The notes beneath the pieces are model-generated. The model saw nothing but the letters and a program-made list of their open reading frames with translations, had not been told where the DNA came from and ran no database searches. Of a stretch of 6,324 nucleotides of DNA, positions 6,177-6,324 are shown one piece after another. This DNA comes from Bacteroidetes bacterium QH_10_64_19 (GTDB lineage: Bacteria; Bacteroidota; Rhodothermia; Rhodothermales; Salinibacteraceae): NCBI GenBank assembly GCA_003023125.1, contig PXSY01000174.1, positions 1-6,324 of the forward strand, given 5' to 3'. The translations under genes and the position numbers were made by a program. Position 1 is the first letter of the stretch. Every line of letters starts with the position of its first letter.

Positions 6177-6324
6177 GTGTCAGATCAACAACGCGCAACC
6201 CTCGGCGGCGGCTGCTTCTGGTGCCTGGAAGCCGTCTACGAAGAAGTGGACGGCGTCTCCAAGGTAGTATCCGGCTATGCCGGGGGCCACGTTCCGAATC
6301 CCGGCTATCGACAGGTCTGCAACG
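6177..6324 (+). CDS. msrA: Peptide-methionine (S)-S-oxide reductase MsrA, N-terminal part (3' end outside window)
   Basis: MsrA reduces the S-diastereomer of oxidised methionine in proteins and is normally recycled by thioredoxin. The window holds the first 49 codons. The diagnostic catalytic block [18 protein letters not shown] appears at residues 10-27, with nucleophilic Cys12 in GCFWC. It is followed by [20 protein letters not shown], the standard continuation toward the TGHAE motif, which lies beyond the window. The GTG at 6177 is chosen because it gives the usual short lead-in ([16 protein letters not shown]); the frame stays open upstream but has no better start, and upstream codons run into the palindromic element. 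No Shine-Dalgarno sequence is present. The gene is divergent from ndk, with the palindromic element between them. Confidence 0.95.
   Translation, partial: MSDQQRATLGGGCFWCLEAVYEEVDGVSKVVSGYAGGHVPNPGYRQVCN

Noticed and set aside
1..6324. CRISPR array, tRNA, rRNA, toxin-antitoxin or defence genes
   Set aside because: I looked for regularly spaced repeats, cloverleaf-like sequence and small paired genes on both strands and found none.

Overview
The window is high-GC bacterial chromosome. Its gene content (a DUF3098 protein, a DUF1343/NamZ-type lipoprotein, genes without Shine-Dalgarno leaders) points to the Bacteroidota/Rhodothermota side of the tree. The nucleoside diphosphate kinase carries 28 Asp+Glu against 15 Lys+Arg in 142 residues, which suggests a salt-adapted member such as Salinibacter or a relative. 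The taxon is an inference from protein style, not a database match.

Layout, left to right. The 3' part of dapB (2-454, +) and a complete dapA (507-1409, +) give two consecutive steps of the diaminopimelate/lysine pathway. An apparently solitary mreD (1501-1968, -) converges on dapA. Next comes a dacB-type penicillin-binding protein 4 gene (2177-3569, -). Its coding sequence is split by a frame change near 3200, although the three catalytic motifs survive in two adjacent frames. A divergent gap separates it from a small two-helix DUF3098 membrane protein gene (3756-4001, +). That gene converges on ndk plus a DUF1343 lipoprotein gene (5758 down to 4029, -), two genes joined by a 4-base GTGA stop/start overlap. 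A 418-base gap follows, and then the 5' end of msrA (6177 onward, +).

Most genes concern the cell envelope: DapA/DapB make a peptidoglycan precursor, MreD belongs to the elongation complex, PBP4 trims cross-links, and the DUF1343 lipoprotein is of the exo-muramidase family. Ndk and MsrA are housekeeping and oxidative repair proteins.

The most unusual structure is in the ndk-msrA gap: a 161-bp element (5981-6141) with 16-bp terminal inverted repeats (15/16 matching) and a 3-bp flanking direct repeat. Its two 80-bp halves are imperfect reverse complements of each other around a centre at base 6061. It looks like a palindromic, non-autonomous MITE ending 35 bases before the msrA start. The second point of interest is the dacB frame change, where the protein also seems to have lost a short segment. 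I found no complete new multi-gene system.
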